A stretch of 13,725 nt of DNA from Methylopumilus sp003533095 (lineage in GTDB: Bacteria > Pseudomonadota > Gammaproteobacteria > Burkholderiales > Methylophilaceae). The notes under the pieces were generated by a model. It worked only from the letters and a program-made list of their open reading frames with translations, was not told the DNA's origin and did no database searches. The DNA lies in assembly GCA_963977845.1 (NCBI GenBank), contig CAXBPZ010000026.1:1-13725 (forward strand). The letters run 5' to 3'. The position numbers were made by a program, and so were the translations under genes. Shown one piece after another: positions 13,439-13,725 of this stretch; within the stretch, counting starts at the first letter, position 1, and every line of letters begins with the position of its first letter.

Positions 13439-13725
13439 ATGACTTGTATCTTCTGTAAAATTATTGAAGGCTCGATACCGAGCAAAAAAATATTTGAGAA
13501 TGATGAATTAATTGCTTTCCATGATATTCATCCGATTGATAAAGTTCATTTTCTAATTACACCAAAAAAACATATTGAAAATTTAATGACTTGTAGCGAA
13601 GTAGATAAAGAAATTATTTCGAATATGCTTTTGTTGGCACCTAAATTAGCAAAAGAATTGGGGTTAAAAGGCTTTCGAACAATGATTAATTCTGGCGCCG
13701 AAGGTGGTCAAGAAGTTTTTCATAT
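13439..13725 (+). CDS. hinT: HIT-family (HinT-like) purine nucleotide-binding protein, N-terminal part (3' end outside window)
   Basis: The first 95 codons of a histidine triad protein, truncated by the window edge. The start MTCIFCKIIEGSIPSKKIFE is typical of HinT, with C3 and C6 forming the CxxC seen in many members; FHDIHPIDKVHFLITPKKHI (27-46) and the NSGAEGGQEVFH segment (84-95) match the family. The window stops at the first histidine of the HxHxH catalytic triad, so activity cannot be confirmed from here. HinT enzymes hydrolyse AMP-lysine or phosphoramidate bonds of purine nucleotides. The gene lies 1 nt after hisE; hisE-HIT adjacency is common in Betaproteobacteria, often followed by tat genes. 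Confidence 0.93.
   Translation, partial: MTCIFCKIIEGSIPSKKIFENDELIAFHDIHPIDKVHFLITPKKHIENLMTCSEVDKEIISNMLLLAPKLAKELGLKGFRTMINSGAEGGQEVFH

Noticed and set aside
1..13725. tRNA or other RNA genes, CRISPR arrays, insertion sequences, attachment sites
   Set aside because: Reading both strands showed no cloverleaf-like elements, regularly spaced repeats, transposase fragments or flanking direct repeats. The non-coding sequence totals only a few hundred bases, in gaps of 64 bp or less.

Overview
The window is a dense, entirely plus-strand stretch of a low-GC bacterial chromosome. Twenty complete protein genes plus a partial gene at each edge cover almost every base; the longest non-coding gap is 64 bp. 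The gene order (Mla lipid transport, YadGH-type ABC exporter, BolA, MurA, then a full his operon followed by a HIT protein) is typical of Betaproteobacteria. The AT-rich composition, tiny spacers and a CcsB-type (System II) cytochrome c assembly gene suggest a small-genome member such as the Methylophilaceae (OM43 / Methylopumilus-like). That placement is an inference from gene order and composition, not a database match.

Layout. Bases 1-277 carry the C-terminal end of a CcsB/ResC-like cytochrome c biogenesis membrane protein. Bases 303-3305 encode the inner-membrane and periplasmic parts of the Mla phospholipid transport system in the order mlaF, mlaE, mlaD, mlaC, mlaB. The outer-membrane lipoprotein gene mlaA is not here. 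Bases 3353-5037 encode an ABC-2 type exporter (ATPase and permease), preceded by a short palindrome and an extended -10 promoter candidate that would give an almost leaderless transcript. Bases 5041-5611 hold a BolA/IbaG-family gene followed directly by a monothiol CGFS glutaredoxin, two families known to form a [2Fe-2S]-bridged complex. murA (5613-6878) starts at TTG.

Bases 6880-13437 are a histidine operon in the order hisG, hisD, hisC, hisB, hisH, hisA, hisF, hisI, hisE. HisG is the short form, which needs HisZ. HisB carries only the dehydratase, and HisI and HisE are separate proteins. HisZ and a histidinol-phosphate phosphatase must therefore be encoded elsewhere if the pathway is complete. 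The window ends inside a HIT-family (HinT-like) gene.

The genes combine envelope maintenance (Mla, ABC exporter, peptidoglycan precursor synthesis by MurA), iron-sulfur handling (BolA/Grx) and histidine synthesis in one co-directional train with many 0-4 nt junctions and stop/start overlaps, which implies extensive co-transcription and translational coupling. I saw no RNA gene, mobile element, CRISPR array or clear rho-independent terminator. I found no convincing new biological system; the findings are mostly about organisation, start sites and missing partners.
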